DNA from: Klebsiella pneumoniae
GTDB lineage: Bacteria; Verrucomicrobiota; Verrucomicrobiia; Limisphaerales; SXTU01
Assembly: GCA_943330855.2 (NCBI GenBank)
Contig: CALQJI020000002.1
Location: forward strand, 62,001 to 126,000
Length of the DNA: 64,000 bases
Reading direction: 5' to 3'
Shown: one piece after another, positions 8,701 through 17,118 of the stretch
Layout of the letters: each line of letters starts with the position of its first letter
How positions within the stretch are numbered: position 1 is the first letter of the stretch
Program-made: the position numbers and the translations under genes
The notes under the pieces: generated by a model
The model's database searches: none
The model's input: the letters and a program-made list of their open reading frames with translations, nothing else
Told to the model about the DNA's origin: nothing

Positions 8701-10632
8701 GTGAAACGGAACTGGTTTTATTTCCCGCTCGCCGGTTTGGTCGCGCTGGCGCTGCTTGTGTGGGTGGGCAGGCAGGCGTTCAAGTCAGTAGAGAAACCGC
8801 CGCCAGTTTCGGTTCCTGTCCCCGTTGAGAAGAAGGCCGCGTCCCCCGCTCCGGCTGTCGAGATACACCGCTTCCCCGGCGTGGTGGGGCCGACGAACCT
8901 TTCCCAAATCCTCTCGCCAGTGCCCACCGACTGGCGGCGCTACAGCACCGGTGGCACGAACCGCCTCGCCATCCTGCTTACGGACACCGACTCCGCGTGG
9001 CTCGGGCTCGCGCATGGGCTGCGCAGCATCGGCGTGCCGTTCGTGCTCACCACGAACACCGCGCAGGCGCTCACCCACCGCGTCGTGTTCGTGTATCCGC
9101 GCTTGTCCGGAGCCGTGCTCACCGCGCCGGAACTCCGCGCGCTGGCGGCGCATCCCCGGACGGGCGGCACGCTCATCGCGGCGAACGTGCTCGGCGGCGG
9201 CTTGGAAGAACTCTTCGGCTTCGCACAAGCTGTCCCTTCGCAGCAGCACTACGAAATCGGCTTCGCCGCGCCGCACCCGCTCACCGCGAGCTTCACGCAC
9301 GCGCGCGAACGCATCATCCGCGTGGCCGAGCCGAAGAACCCCGCCGCCATCGCCGGCAAGCATCACTACACGGAGCCCGCCGCGCCGCCGCTGGCGATTT
9401 ACGAGGACGGCACCGCCGCGATTCTCCTGCGCCCGTGGGAAGCCGGCTACGCGTGCGCGCTCGGCTTCGACCCCGGCTACTTGCTCCTGCTCGGCTACAA
9501 TAACCGCGAGGAAGGCATCGCGCGCGCCTACGTGAATCAGTTCGAGCCCTCGCTGGACGTGCTGCTGCGGCTGTTCAAGGAACTCTACCGCGCCACCGCC
9601 ACGGCCCCCGTCACGCTCGGCACGGTGCCCTTCGGACGGCAACTCCCCGTGCTCATCACGCACGACGTGGACTACACGCGCTCGCTGACGAACGCGCTGG
9701 CTTACGCGGAGCTCGAGGCGAGCGTCGGCGTGCGCGCGACCTACTTCACGCAGGTCAAATACCTTCGCGACTTCAACGACACCGCCTTCTTCAACGACAC
9801 CGCGCCGCCCATCCTGCAACGCCTCCGCGCGCTCGGCCACGAGCTGGCCAGCCACACCGTCTGCCACTCGCTGAACTTCGCGAAGTTCCCGCTGGGCACC
9901 GGCACGGAGCGCTACCCGGATTACCAGCCCTTCGTCCGCACGCCCATCCTGACCCTCGGCGGCTCGGTCTTCGGCGAACTGCGCGCGAGCAAGTTCCTGC
10001 TGGAGAAATTCGGCGGGCAGGAAGTCGTCTCGTTCCGTCCCGGCCACTTGAGCAACCCCTACTCGCTCCCGCAGGCGCTCGTGGCCACCGGCTATCGCCA
10101 CAGTTCGTCCGTGACCGCGAACGACTCGCTCACGCACCTGCCCTTCCAGCTCAACCACGACCGCGCGCGCGCCGCCGAGACGCCCATCTTCGAGTTCCCC
10201 GTGACCATCGAGGACGAGGAGAAGCCGCCGCTGGGCGAGCGCGTGCAGGCCGCGCTCGACGTGGCGCGCGAGCTGGCCCGCTACGGTGGCTTGATGAACG
10301 TGCTCATCCACCCGGACATCACCGGCCACAAGCTTCAGTTCGAGCGCGACTTCATCACCGCGCTGAAACCCGTCGCGTGGTTCGGCACCGTGAACGACTT
10401 CGCGACGTGGTGGGCCGCGCGCAACGAAGTCGCCGTGGACGTGGAACTCTCCGCGAACTTCGCCGCCGTCACGCTCGCCGCCCCGCAGCCGCTCAACGGC
10501 CTCGTGCTGCAAGTGCCCGCCGGCTGGCGCTTGGAATCCGTCGAGCCCACCGGCCTGAAACTCACCCCGGCCGCCACCGGCTGGGTCTTCGACCAGGTTC
10601 CACCCCACGCCCGGATTTACTTCCGGCGGTGA
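8701..10632 (+). CDS. membrane-anchored polysaccharide deacetylase-like protein
   Basis: 643 residues from GTG 8701. An N-terminal helix (WFYFPLAGLVALALLVWVG) anchors the protein. A roughly 270-residue Rossmann-like region (LAILLTDTDSAW onward) precedes a NodB-type domain with THDVDYTR near residue 319 (the Asp-Asp metal motif) and GHELASHTVCHS near 379 (the HxxxH motif). FRPGHLSNPYSLPQAL and NVLIHPDITGHK are consistent with this fold. A C-terminal beta-rich region ends PHARIYFRR. It probably removes N-acetyl groups from an envelope or extracellular polysaccharide. The substrate cannot be read from sequence, and the family includes catalytically inactive members. Confidence 0.82.
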   Translation: MKRNWFYFPLAGLVALALLVWVGRQAFKSVEKPPPVSVPVPVEKKAASPAPAVEIHRFPGVVGPTNLSQILSPVPTDWRRYSTGGTNRLAILLTDTDSAWLGLAHGLRSIGVPFVLTTNTAQALTHRVVFVYPRLSGAVLTAPELRALAAHPRTGGTLIAANVLGGGLEELFGFAQAVPSQQHYEIGFAAPHPLTASFTHARERIIRVAEPKNPAAIAGKHHYTEPAAPPLAIYEDGTAAILLRPWEAGYACALGFDPGYLLLLGYNNREEGIARAYVNQFEPSLDVLLRLFKELYRATATAPVTLGTVPFGRQLPVLITHDVDYTRSLTNALAYAELEASVGVRATYFTQVKYLRDFNDTAFFNDTAPPILQRLRALGHELASHTVCHSLNFAKFPLGTGTERYPDYQPFVRTPILTLGGSVFGELRASKFLLEKFGGQEVVSFRPGHLSNPYSLPQALVATGYRHSSSVTANDSLTHLPFQLNHDRARAAETPIFEFPVTIEDEEKPPLGERVQAALDVARELARYGGLMNVLIHPDITGHKLQFERDFITALKPVAWFGTVNDFATWWAARNEVAVDVELSANFAAVTLAAPQPLNGLVLQVPAGWRLESVEPTGLKLTPAATGWVFDQVPPHARIYFRR

Positions 10633-10692
10633 AACTCTTTTACACCCTCCTCGCCTCACCACTAGAGTCCGCCCCACATTCAACATCCACTT

Positions 10693-11733
10693 ATGCCCGA
10701 CGCGCCCGCCCCCGCTCTCCAAGTCTCCGATTCCGATGTCGCCGCCATTGACGCGATGCGCACGCTGCACGCGCAGCTCCGCACCGAGATTGCGAAGGTC
10801 ATTATCGGGCAGGAAGCCGTCATCGAGGAGTTGCTCATCGCCATCCTCTCGCGCGGCCACGCGCTGCTGATGGGCGTGCCCGGCCTCGCCAAGACCACGA
10901 TGGTTCAAGCCATTTCCGAGGTGATGAGCCTCCAGTTCAACCGCATCCAGTTCACGCCCGACCTGATGCCCAGCGACATCACCGGCACCGACATCCTCCA
11001 AGAGACCGACATCCCCGGCAAACGCGGCTTCGTCTTCCTGAAAGGGCCGCTGTTCTCGAACATCGTGCTCGCCGACGAAATCAACCGCACGCCGCCCAAG
11101 ACCCAGTCCGCGCTGCTCGAAGCCATGCAGGAGCACAAGGTCACGGCCAGCGGCAAGGTGTTCAAACTGCCCGAGCCGTTCTTCGTGTTGGCCACGCAGA
11201 ATCCCATCGAGCAGGAAGGCACTTACCAGCTCCCCGAGGCGCAGCTCGATCGCTTCATGTTCTTCATCCACGTGCATTACCCCAGCCTGGAGGAAGAGCG
11301 CCAAATCGCCCGCGCCACGACTGGTTCCGCGCCGCCCGCGCTGGAGAAGCTCATCACGGGCGAGCAAGTCATCGCGTTCCAGCAGCTCATCCAGCGCGTG
11401 CCGGTGCCCGACCACATTTACGACACCGCCGTGGACCTCGTCCGCATGACGCGCCCGGCTGATGCGTCCGCGCCCGCGTGGATTAAGAAGTGGGTGACGT
11501 GGGGAGCCGGCCCGCGCGCTGTGCAGTATCTCATCCGTGGCGCGAAGGCCCACGCCGTCCTGAACGGCAGCTACCTCGTCCGCATGGAAGACATCGAAGC
11601 CGTCGCCCAGCCCGTGCTGACGCACCGCATCTTGACGAACTTCCAGGCTCAGACCGAAGGCATGACGAGCCCGAAGATTATCGAGCGGCTGCTGGGGGAA
11701 CTGCGGGGGAAGGGAAGCGGCGGGAAGAAGTAG
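10693..11733 (+). CDS. MoxR-family AAA+ ATPase
   Basis: 346 residues, the usual length. Walker A GVPGLAKT is near residue 61, Walker B with sensor region LADEINRTPPKTQSALLEAM near 125, and VLATQNPIEQEGTYQLPEAQ near 165. The C-terminal lid (LVRMTRPADAS, VTWGAGPRAVQYLI) is typical of MoxR, which remodels metalloenzymes or envelope proteins, often with a VWA-domain partner. The usual DUF58 and VWA genes are not downstream here; a small lipoprotein gene follows instead. It starts 60 bases after the deacetylase gene. Confidence 0.92.
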   Translation: MPDAPAPALQVSDSDVAAIDAMRTLHAQLRTEIAKVIIGQEAVIEELLIAILSRGHALLMGVPGLAKTTMVQAISEVMSLQFNRIQFTPDLMPSDITGTDILQETDIPGKRGFVFLKGPLFSNIVLADEINRTPPKTQSALLEAMQEHKVTASGKVFKLPEPFFVLATQNPIEQEGTYQLPEAQLDRFMFFIHVHYPSLEEERQIARATTGSAPPALEKLITGEQVIAFQQLIQRVPVPDHIYDTAVDLVRMTRPADASAPAWIKKWVTWGAGPRAVQYLIRGAKAHAVLNGSYLVRMEDIEAVAQPVLTHRILTNFQAQTEGMTSPKIIERLLGELRGKGSGGKK

Positions 11734-11861
11734 TTTTGACCTGACGCGACCTTGCCGAACGGCCTGTCGAATTTGCGCGGGAGAACGCACGCCAAGGCGC
11801 ACTTGCCCGCTGCGTGACTTTCAGCAGACCTTCCCGAGGTCGCCCAGCGCACACCAATTAC

Positions 11862-12212
11862 ATGAACTCAGCGCTCCTCCGCTTCGCCCTGCTCTCCGTC
11901 CTCGCCGTGTCCCTCACCGCCTGCCTCTCCAGCAAGGAGACCGTCTATCGTGAGACCGAGCGCACGAAGGTTGAGTTCGAGAACGACACTGCCGCGCGGA
12001 ATTTTTACGAGGCGTTCAGCAAGTCTCCCGAGTCGCGCCAGCGCAACGAGAAGACCACCACCTTCACCATCCCGATCATCATCCACACGCAGCGCACCGA
12101 GAAGGATTCGGAGAACTCCGCCTTCAACGCCGCCGTCCGCCGCTGTGACACCAACGCCGATGGCAAAATCACCGAGTCAGAGGCGCGGATCTTCGCCGCG
12201 CAGCAGAAGTGA
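11862..12212 (+). CDS. small EF-hand lipoprotein
   Basis: 116 residues from ATG 11862, chosen because MNSALLRFALLSVLAVSLTAC is a complete lipoprotein signal with lipobox LTAC (Cys21); a longer frame from 11814 would bury it. The C-terminus holds one EF-hand-like loop, DTNADGKITESEARIF, with Asp/Asn/Asp/Lys/Thr/Glu spacing typical of calcium binding. The centre (TTTFTIPIIIHTQRTEKD) is beta-rich. Function unknown, probably periplasmic. Confidence 0.72.
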   Translation: MNSALLRFALLSVLAVSLTACLSSKETVYRETERTKVEFENDTAARNFYEAFSKSPESRQRNEKTTTFTIPIIIHTQRTEKDSENSAFNAAVRRCDTNADGKITESEARIFAAQQK

Positions 12213-12539
12213 GGGCGGTGAAATACCCAAGTCCCAATTCCCCGACGATTGACCCCTGTCCCAATGGCCGGCGAGTGATTAGGTCTTCGTCATGGGTCAT
12301 GGCCGCAACCGCGCCCTGCCCCCGATAGCCCACGGGCCGGAGCGCGGGCGTCCCGCCCGCAGCACGCAGGAGAAGTCCGTGGGCTATGAGCTTTCAAAAC
12401 CGTGCGCGAATAACCGTGCGCGAATCACCCGCGGCGGCCCGGAGTGCCGTGCTCCGGGGCTGTGCGCGAATGCGCCCATTGGTGATTCTTCGACAATTCC
12501 CGGCTGGATTTTCCACCAACCCACCGCCAAGGTATCGAC
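12213..12539. other. 327-base gap upstream of hpf with small hairpins and repeats
   Basis: No credible gene. It contains a CG-rich hairpin around GCGGGCGTCCCGC (about 12344-12357), a 7-bp hairpin CCCGGAG/CTCCGGG (12438-12444 and 12452-12458), and three copies of GTGCGCGAAT (12402, 12416, 12462). These look like decayed intergenic repeats; an hpf control role is possible but unproven. No convincing promoter hexamers were found. Confidence 0.5.
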
Positions 12540-12887
12540 ATGAAGTTGATTCTCTCCACTCACAACGTCACGCTCACCAAGGCCATCGAGGAGCACATCC
12601 TCGTCAAAATCGAGAAGCTCGAACACTTCGATCGCTGGACCATTGATGCCCGTGTCACCATCGAACACGACGACACCCGCGACCCGGACCAGGCCTTCGG
12701 CTGCTCCATGCGAATCGGCGTGCGCGGCCCTGACCTGTTCGCCGAGGACCACGAGGCTGACCTCTACGCGGCCATCGACGCCGTGACCAAGAAGATCGAG
12801 CAGCAGATCCGCAAGCGTCACGGGAAGACCAAGGCGAAGACCCACAGTGTCGCCGCCCGTAGCAAGGAACGCCGTCGCGCCGTCTGA
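12540..12887 (+). CDS. hpf: ribosome hibernation promoting factor / ribosome-associated inhibitor
   Basis: 115 residues, short-form HPF/YfiA size. The beta-alpha-beta fold signature is visible: MKLILSTHNVTLTKAIEEHI, a central VTIEHDDTRDPDQAFGCSMRI strand pair, DLFAEDHEADLYAAIDAVTKKIEQQIRK, and a basic tail. The family binds the 30S subunit near the decoding centre and silences ribosomes in stationary phase. The stop TGA overlaps the ATG of the following amidohydrolase (TGATGG at 12885), implying translational coupling. The C-terminal dimerisation domain of long HPF is absent. Confidence 0.92.
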   Translation: MKLILSTHNVTLTKAIEEHILVKIEKLEHFDRWTIDARVTIEHDDTRDPDQAFGCSMRIGVRGPDLFAEDHEADLYAAIDAVTKKIEQQIRKRHGKTKAKTHSVAARSKERRRAV

Positions 12888-14152
12888 TGGCTGGACCCCA
12901 GTTCGTCGCACTCCGCGCCCGAGTCATTTTGCCGGTTTCGCAACCGGCGATTGAGGACGGCGCGGTTTTCATTTCCCGGGGTCGGATCGCCGCCGTCGGG
13001 CGCTGGCGCGACCTCCGCACGAAGGCCCCCGCTCAGGTGCGCGACCTCGGTGAGGCCATACTCCTGCCCGGCCTCGTCAACGCCCATTGTCACCTCGATT
13101 ACACCGACATGGCGGGCGCGATCCCGCCGCCCAAGACCTTTCTCGATTGGATTGAAGGCATCGTCGCGCTGAAGTCTTCGTGGGGTTACACGGAGTTCGC
13201 GCAATCCTGGCTCAATGGAGCGCGCCAACTCCTGCGCTCCGGCTGCACCACCGTTGCCGACATCGAGGCCATCCCCGAATTGCTGCCGGAGGTGTGGGCT
13301 GCCACGCCCTTGCGGGTTCTGTCCTGCCTCGAACTTCTCTCCGTCCGCCGCCGCCAGCGCCCAGTCACGCTCGTGCGGCAGGCTGTTCAAAAAATTCGCT
13401 CCCTCCCTCCCGGACGCAGCCGTGCGGTGCTCTCCCCGCACGCGCTCTACACCACGAATCCCGAGTTGCTGAAACTCGCACGCCGCATCTCCCGCCATGC
13501 GCGATGGCCGCTCACGATGCACGTGGCGGAATCTGAGTCGGAGTTCGAGATGGTCCGCCACGGGCGCGGAGCCCTGTTCAATTGGCTGCGCAAAAATGGC
13601 CGCGACATGAGCGATTGCGGCGCGCGCTCGCCTGTGCAGCAACTCGCCTTTCTCAAGCTGCTCGACGCGCGCTTCCTCGCCGTCCACGTCAATCACCTCG
13701 CTCCCGGCGACGCCGACCTCCTCGCCCGCGCGAACGCCCATGTGGTGCACTGCCCGCGCAGCCATGCTTACTTCCGCCACGCGCCCTTCCCCTTCGGCGA
13801 GTTGCACGACGCCGGTGTGAACCTCTGCCTCGGCACCGACAGTCTCGCCAGCATTGGCAAGGTCGGCCGCCGCAGACCGGAGTTGGACCTCTTCGCCGAG
13901 CTTCGCGCCTTTGCCCTCACGCAACCCGGTCTTGCACCAGAGGAATTTCTCGACCTCGTCACCCGCAACGCCGCCAACGCGCTGGGCCAGCGCGGTCAAG
14001 CCGGCGAACTCACCCGTCGTGCCCACGCCGACCTGCTCGTCCTGCGCTCCGACGCCACGCCCGCACTTGCGACGGAAGCTGTCGTCCACTGCGCGCCCGA
14101 AATCTCCGGCGTGATGATCGGCGGCGACTGGGCCATCGAGCCCCCACGCTAA
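12887..14152 (+). CDS. amidohydrolase / chlorohydrolase-family deaminase
   Basis: 421 residues. Metal-dependent hydrolase pattern: NAHCHLDYTDM near residue 65, MHVAESESE near 210, VHVNHL near 266 and GTDSLAS near 315, which correspond to the metal ligands and catalytic Asp of the S-adenosylhomocysteine/guanine deaminase and chlorohydrolase group. N- and C-terminal beta strands (ILPVSQPAIEDGAVFISRGR; ADLLVLRSDATPA) form the composite sandwich. Substrate not assignable from sequence; aminofutalosine or SAH/MTA deaminase are options. Overlaps hpf by one base. Confidence 0.85.
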   Translation: MAGPQFVALRARVILPVSQPAIEDGAVFISRGRIAAVGRWRDLRTKAPAQVRDLGEAILLPGLVNAHCHLDYTDMAGAIPPPKTFLDWIEGIVALKSSWGYTEFAQSWLNGARQLLRSGCTTVADIEAIPELLPEVWAATPLRVLSCLELLSVRRRQRPVTLVRQAVQKIRSLPPGRSRAVLSPHALYTTNPELLKLARRISRHARWPLTMHVAESESEFEMVRHGRGALFNWLRKNGRDMSDCGARSPVQQLAFLKLLDARFLAVHVNHLAPGDADLLARANAHVVHCPRSHAYFRHAPFPFGELHDAGVNLCLGTDSLASIGKVGRRRPELDLFAELRAFALTQPGLAPEEFLDLVTRNAANALGQRGQAGELTRRAHADLLVLRSDATPALATEAVVHCAPEISGVMIGGDWAIEPPR

Positions 14153-14314
14153 AGCAGAAGCACTCCACAGAAGCGCAGGGCAAGATTTCCACCTTCGGTT
14201 CCGTGTTCCATCCGCGTCCTTTCGCGGCCATTCCGGTTCAGCGCTCGGGCAAGCACGGCATTCCCGTGCTTCCCGTGCGTTGCATCGGTTCACGTTTCTC
14301 CCCAAACTCCCGCC

Positions 14315-15358
14315 GTGGCCATCACGAACCGCATCTGGAAACTGCTGCTCGCCGTCGCGCTGACCTACATCGTTGGCATCCTCGGCTACGAGATCATCGA
14401 GGGTTGGAGCTTCCTCGATGCCTCCTACATGACGGTCATCACGCTGGCGACCATCGGCTACGGCGAGACACACCCGCTCTCCAGCACGGGCCGCATCTTT
14501 ACTATCTTCTTGATCCTCGGCGGCATGACGACCGTATCTTACGGCGCACTGACCCTCACCGCACTCGTGGCGGATGGTGAGCTGGCGCAGTTGCTCAAGC
14601 GCCGCCGCATGGACAAAGCCATCACCAAACTCCAGGACCACTACATCATCTGCGGCTTGGGCAAGACCGGCGAACACGTCGCCGCCGAGTTGCTCAAGAC
14701 GGGCAATCAGATCGTGGTGGTGGACCGCAATCCCGAGCACCTCACTTGCTTCAATTCGCGCGAAGCCATCCGTGAACGCTTCGGCCCCGGCGTCGCCGCG
14801 AACCAAGTCAACTACGTCTCGGGCGACGCCGCCTCCGACCACATTCTGCTCGAAGCTGGCATCGCACGCGCCACCGGCATCTTCTGCGCCTTGGCCTCGG
14901 ACAAGGACAACCTCTTCGTCGTCCTCACCGCCCGTGGCTTGAACCCGCGCATCCGCATCATCAGCAAGTGCGAGGACGACGAGACCGAGCAGAAGCTCCT
15001 GCGCGCCGGTGCCGACAGCGTCGTTTCTTCCAAGCGCATCGGCGGCCTGCGCATGGCCTCGGAGATGATTCGGCCAGCGGTCGTCTCCTTCCTCGACATC
15101 ATGGTGCGGGACCCACAGGGCTACCGCTTTGAGGAAGTGGAAGTGAAGGCCAGCTCGCCGTTTTTGGGCCGGACAGTGCGCGAAAGTCCGGCCAGCCAAG
15201 TCCCGGAGCTCCGGCTGGTGGCGGTGGCCAACCCGTCCGGTGGCTACCAATACAATCCCTCGGAGGAAACCGTGTTGGCCGTCGGCCAGCGGCTGGTGTT
15301 CCTCGGTCGCAGCGAGCAGGTGGAACAACTCCGCGCGGTCATCAACGCAAATAGGTAG
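14315..15358 (+). CDS. two-TM potassium channel with RCK (TrkA-N/TrkA-C) domains
   Basis: 347 residues from GTG 14315. TM1 is near residues 6-26, the selectivity filter TIGYGE is near residue 45 (TVGYG-type, with Ile), and TM2 (FTIFLILGGMTTVSYGALTL) ends near 85. The cytoplasmic RCK domain follows: HYIICGLGKTGEHVAAEL carries GxGxxG with an acidic strand end (VVVDRNPEH), binding NAD(H) or nucleotide. The C-terminal TrkA-C domain (VEVKASSPFLGRTVRESPAS) ends LRAVINANR. Four copies should form one gated K+ channel. The gap upstream (14153-14314) shows nothing clear. Confidence 0.9.
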   Translation: MAITNRIWKLLLAVALTYIVGILGYEIIEGWSFLDASYMTVITLATIGYGETHPLSSTGRIFTIFLILGGMTTVSYGALTLTALVADGELAQLLKRRRMDKAITKLQDHYIICGLGKTGEHVAAELLKTGNQIVVVDRNPEHLTCFNSREAIRERFGPGVAANQVNYVSGDAASDHILLEAGIARATGIFCALASDKDNLFVVLTARGLNPRIRIISKCEDDETEQKLLRAGADSVVSSKRIGGLRMASEMIRPAVVSFLDIMVRDPQGYRFEEVEVKASSPFLGRTVRESPASQVPELRLVAVANPSGGYQYNPSEETVLAVGQRLVFLGRSEQVEQLRAVINANR

Positions 15359-15359
15359 T

Positions 15360-15561
15360 TTATCCGGAACCATCCAGTTGCACTTGGAGAACCCCCTTCA
15401 ACGCAGAGACGCGGAGGACGCAAAGTTGCGCAGCGAACAGAAGGGTGAAGGCCACTAAACCGTGATCGGTGTCGGCTTTGCCCAGCTCGGCGTTCCTCCG
15501 CGTTCTTTGCGTCTCTGCGTTAATGGGAACGCCACCTTCAACTGCATCGATCCGATTTATA
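15360..15561. repeat. inverted-repeat element (MITE-like), copy 2
   Basis: The element fills the gap between the K+ channel gene and the convergent DUF1501 gene. Outer ends ATCCGGAACCATCCAGTTG (about 15362) and the complement of CAACTGCATCGATCCGAT (about 15539) are imperfectly inverted and resemble the ends of the element at 4195-4283. Nested inside are arms AACGCAGAGACGC (15400-15412) and GCGTCTCTGCGTT (15509-15521), a perfect 13-bp inverted repeat. It overlaps the last few codons of the minus-strand DUF1501 gene. Confidence 0.55.
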
Positions 15562-16942
15562 CCAGCCCCTTGATCGGTTCGCCGCCGGTCAAGGTATCCA
15601 AGAGCGACTTCGGCAGGCCGTCCAGCACGCGGACTTCGCCGAGGTCCAGCAGGGTGTGCATGACGGTGGCGAGGAGGTTTTGCATGGTCACCGGGCTGTC
15701 GGCGGGGGAGCCCCCGTCGCGGGAGGAGGCCCCGATGACCTTGCCCATTTGCAGGCCACCTCCGTAGAGCATCAGCGGGGCGAGGCCGCCCCAGTGGTCG
15801 CGTCCGCCCTTGGCATTGATGCGCGGGGTGCGGCCCATCTCGCCGCAGCAGACGAGGAGAATCTTGTCCCGCAGGCCGCGCGCCTCGCAGTCCTCGATGA
15901 AGGCGGAGACGGCGTGGTCGAAGGGGCGGCCCACGTAGTCCATGCCGGTGATCATGGGGGCGTTGTTCACGTCGGCGTGCATGTCCCACACGAAGCTGGT
16001 GGTGACGGTGACGAAGCCCGCGCCGCGTTCGCACAGGCGGCGGGCGAGGAGGAGGAGCTTGCCCAGGGTGGCGGAGTTGTCGGCGTAGTGCTCGCGGTTC
16101 TTCCACGCGGGACTGAAGCGGTCGCGCGAAGCGAGCGGCGCGGTGTCGTAACGGGCGACGGTGCGCGGGTCTTCGCGGGTGAGGTCGAAGGCGTCGGAGA
16201 TGCCGCCTTCGAGGGTGGCGAAGGCTTGTTGCTGGAAGGCGTCGAGGCCTTCGAACGCGCCGCTGGCTTCGGCTCGGCGCTTCCATTGGTCGAGGGAGCC
16301 GAGTAGCTCGCGGCGGTCGTTGAGGCGCGACTGTGGCAGGTTGAGTTTCATGTCCGCTTGCAAGCCGCCGCCCGCACCGGGGACGAAGGGTGCGTAGGCG
16401 GAGCCGAACTCACCGGTGGACTCGAAGTTGCCGAACTGCGTGATGGCGGGGCCAGACGCCATGTCCACCGCGCGGGGGAAGAGCGCGATGTTCGTGGGCA
16501 TGGCGGTGTCGGGGCGCAGGACGCCGGCGACGCGGGAGTAGAGGGTGCCCATGTTGGCGCGCAGGGTATCGCGTCCGACGATGGGTTTAATGTCGTGGTT
16601 GGCGTCGCCGGTGGCGAAAGAGCGGACGATGGAGAACTTGTCGTTGAGCTTCGCCAGGCGCTCGAAGGTGGAGCCGAAGGTGATGCCGGGGATGCGAGTC
16701 GGGATTTCGCCGGTGGCGGAGCGTATCTCGCGGGGCGCGTCCATCTTCGGATCGAACGTCTCGAACTGGGAGGGGCCGCCGTGCTGGAAGAGGAAGATGA
16801 CGGACTTGTCGCGGAGGGCGAGCTTGTTGGCCTTGGCGTGGGCCTTCACGGCGAGCCAGTCGGCGAGGGTGATGCCGCCCAGTGAGAGGCCGCCGACGCG
16901 GAGGAACTGGCGGCGGTGGAGGCGGTCTTGCAGCGTGAGCAT
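15557..16942 (-). CDS. DUF1501 domain-containing protein, Tat-type leader (second copy)
   Basis: 461 residues from ATG 16942, placing RRQFLRVGGLSLGGITLADWL near the N-terminus as a Tat-like leader; ATG 16978 would add 12 residues. Family blocks: VIFLFQHGGPSQFETFDPKM, FSIVRSFATGDANHDIKP, GFVTVTTSFVWDMHADVNN, LLVCCGEMGRTPRINAKGGR and the C-terminal LDTLTGGEPIKGLV. Exported, function unknown. As with the copy at 7153, the usual DUF1553 partner is missing; it is divergent from the GSDH fusion gene. The sequence differs substantially from the first copy, so this is not a recent duplication. Confidence 0.88.
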   Translation of the reverse strand: MLTLQDRLHRRQFLRVGGLSLGGITLADWLAVKAHAKANKLALRDKSVIFLFQHGGPSQFETFDPKMDAPREIRSATGEIPTRIPGITFGSTFERLAKLNDKFSIVRSFATGDANHDIKPIVGRDTLRANMGTLYSRVAGVLRPDTAMPTNIALFPRAVDMASGPAITQFGNFESTGEFGSAYAPFVPGAGGGLQADMKLNLPQSRLNDRRELLGSLDQWKRRAEASGAFEGLDAFQQQAFATLEGGISDAFDLTREDPRTVARYDTAPLASRDRFSPAWKNREHYADNSATLGKLLLLARRLCERGAGFVTVTTSFVWDMHADVNNAPMITGMDYVGRPFDHAVSAFIEDCEARGLRDKILLVCCGEMGRTPRINAKGGRDHWGGLAPLMLYGGGLQMGKVIGASSRDGGSPADSPVTMQNLLATVMHTLLDLGEVRVLDGLPKSLLDTLTGGEPIKGLV

Positions 16943-17084
16943 GAGTGCGGCGTTGGACGGCGGGCGCGGGCGAACCATTGAACTGGCCCGCGAATCACGC
17001 GAATGGAGCGGCAGTCGTCGGGCGCATCCGCGTTGGTTCGCGTGATTCGCTGGCAAACTCATTTGATCCGGGCCAAGCGCTGAA

Positions 17085-17112
17085 TTGACGCCTTCGCGTT
17101 CATGTCTAGTTT
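17085..17112 (+). promoter_or_regulatory. candidate sigma-70 promoter for the GSDH fusion gene
   Basis: TTGACG (17085-17090), 16-base spacer, TAGTTT (17107-17112). Expected initiation falls at about 17119, the G of the GTG start codon, which would make the mRNA leaderless or nearly so. The -10 match is weak. Confidence 0.35.
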
Positions 17113-17118
17113 GGCCCC

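Noticed and set aside
8785..11802. Very long minus-strand open frame opposite the deacetylase and moxR genes
   Set aside because: It is rich in Arg, His and Val with no domain, and both plus-strand genes under it are unmistakable; GC-rich third positions keep the antisense frame open.
12818..15373. Long minus-strand open frame opposite hpf, amidohydrolase and K+ channel
   Set aside because: Crosses three recognised plus-strand genes, including the intergenic gap, and shows low-complexity composition and no motifs.
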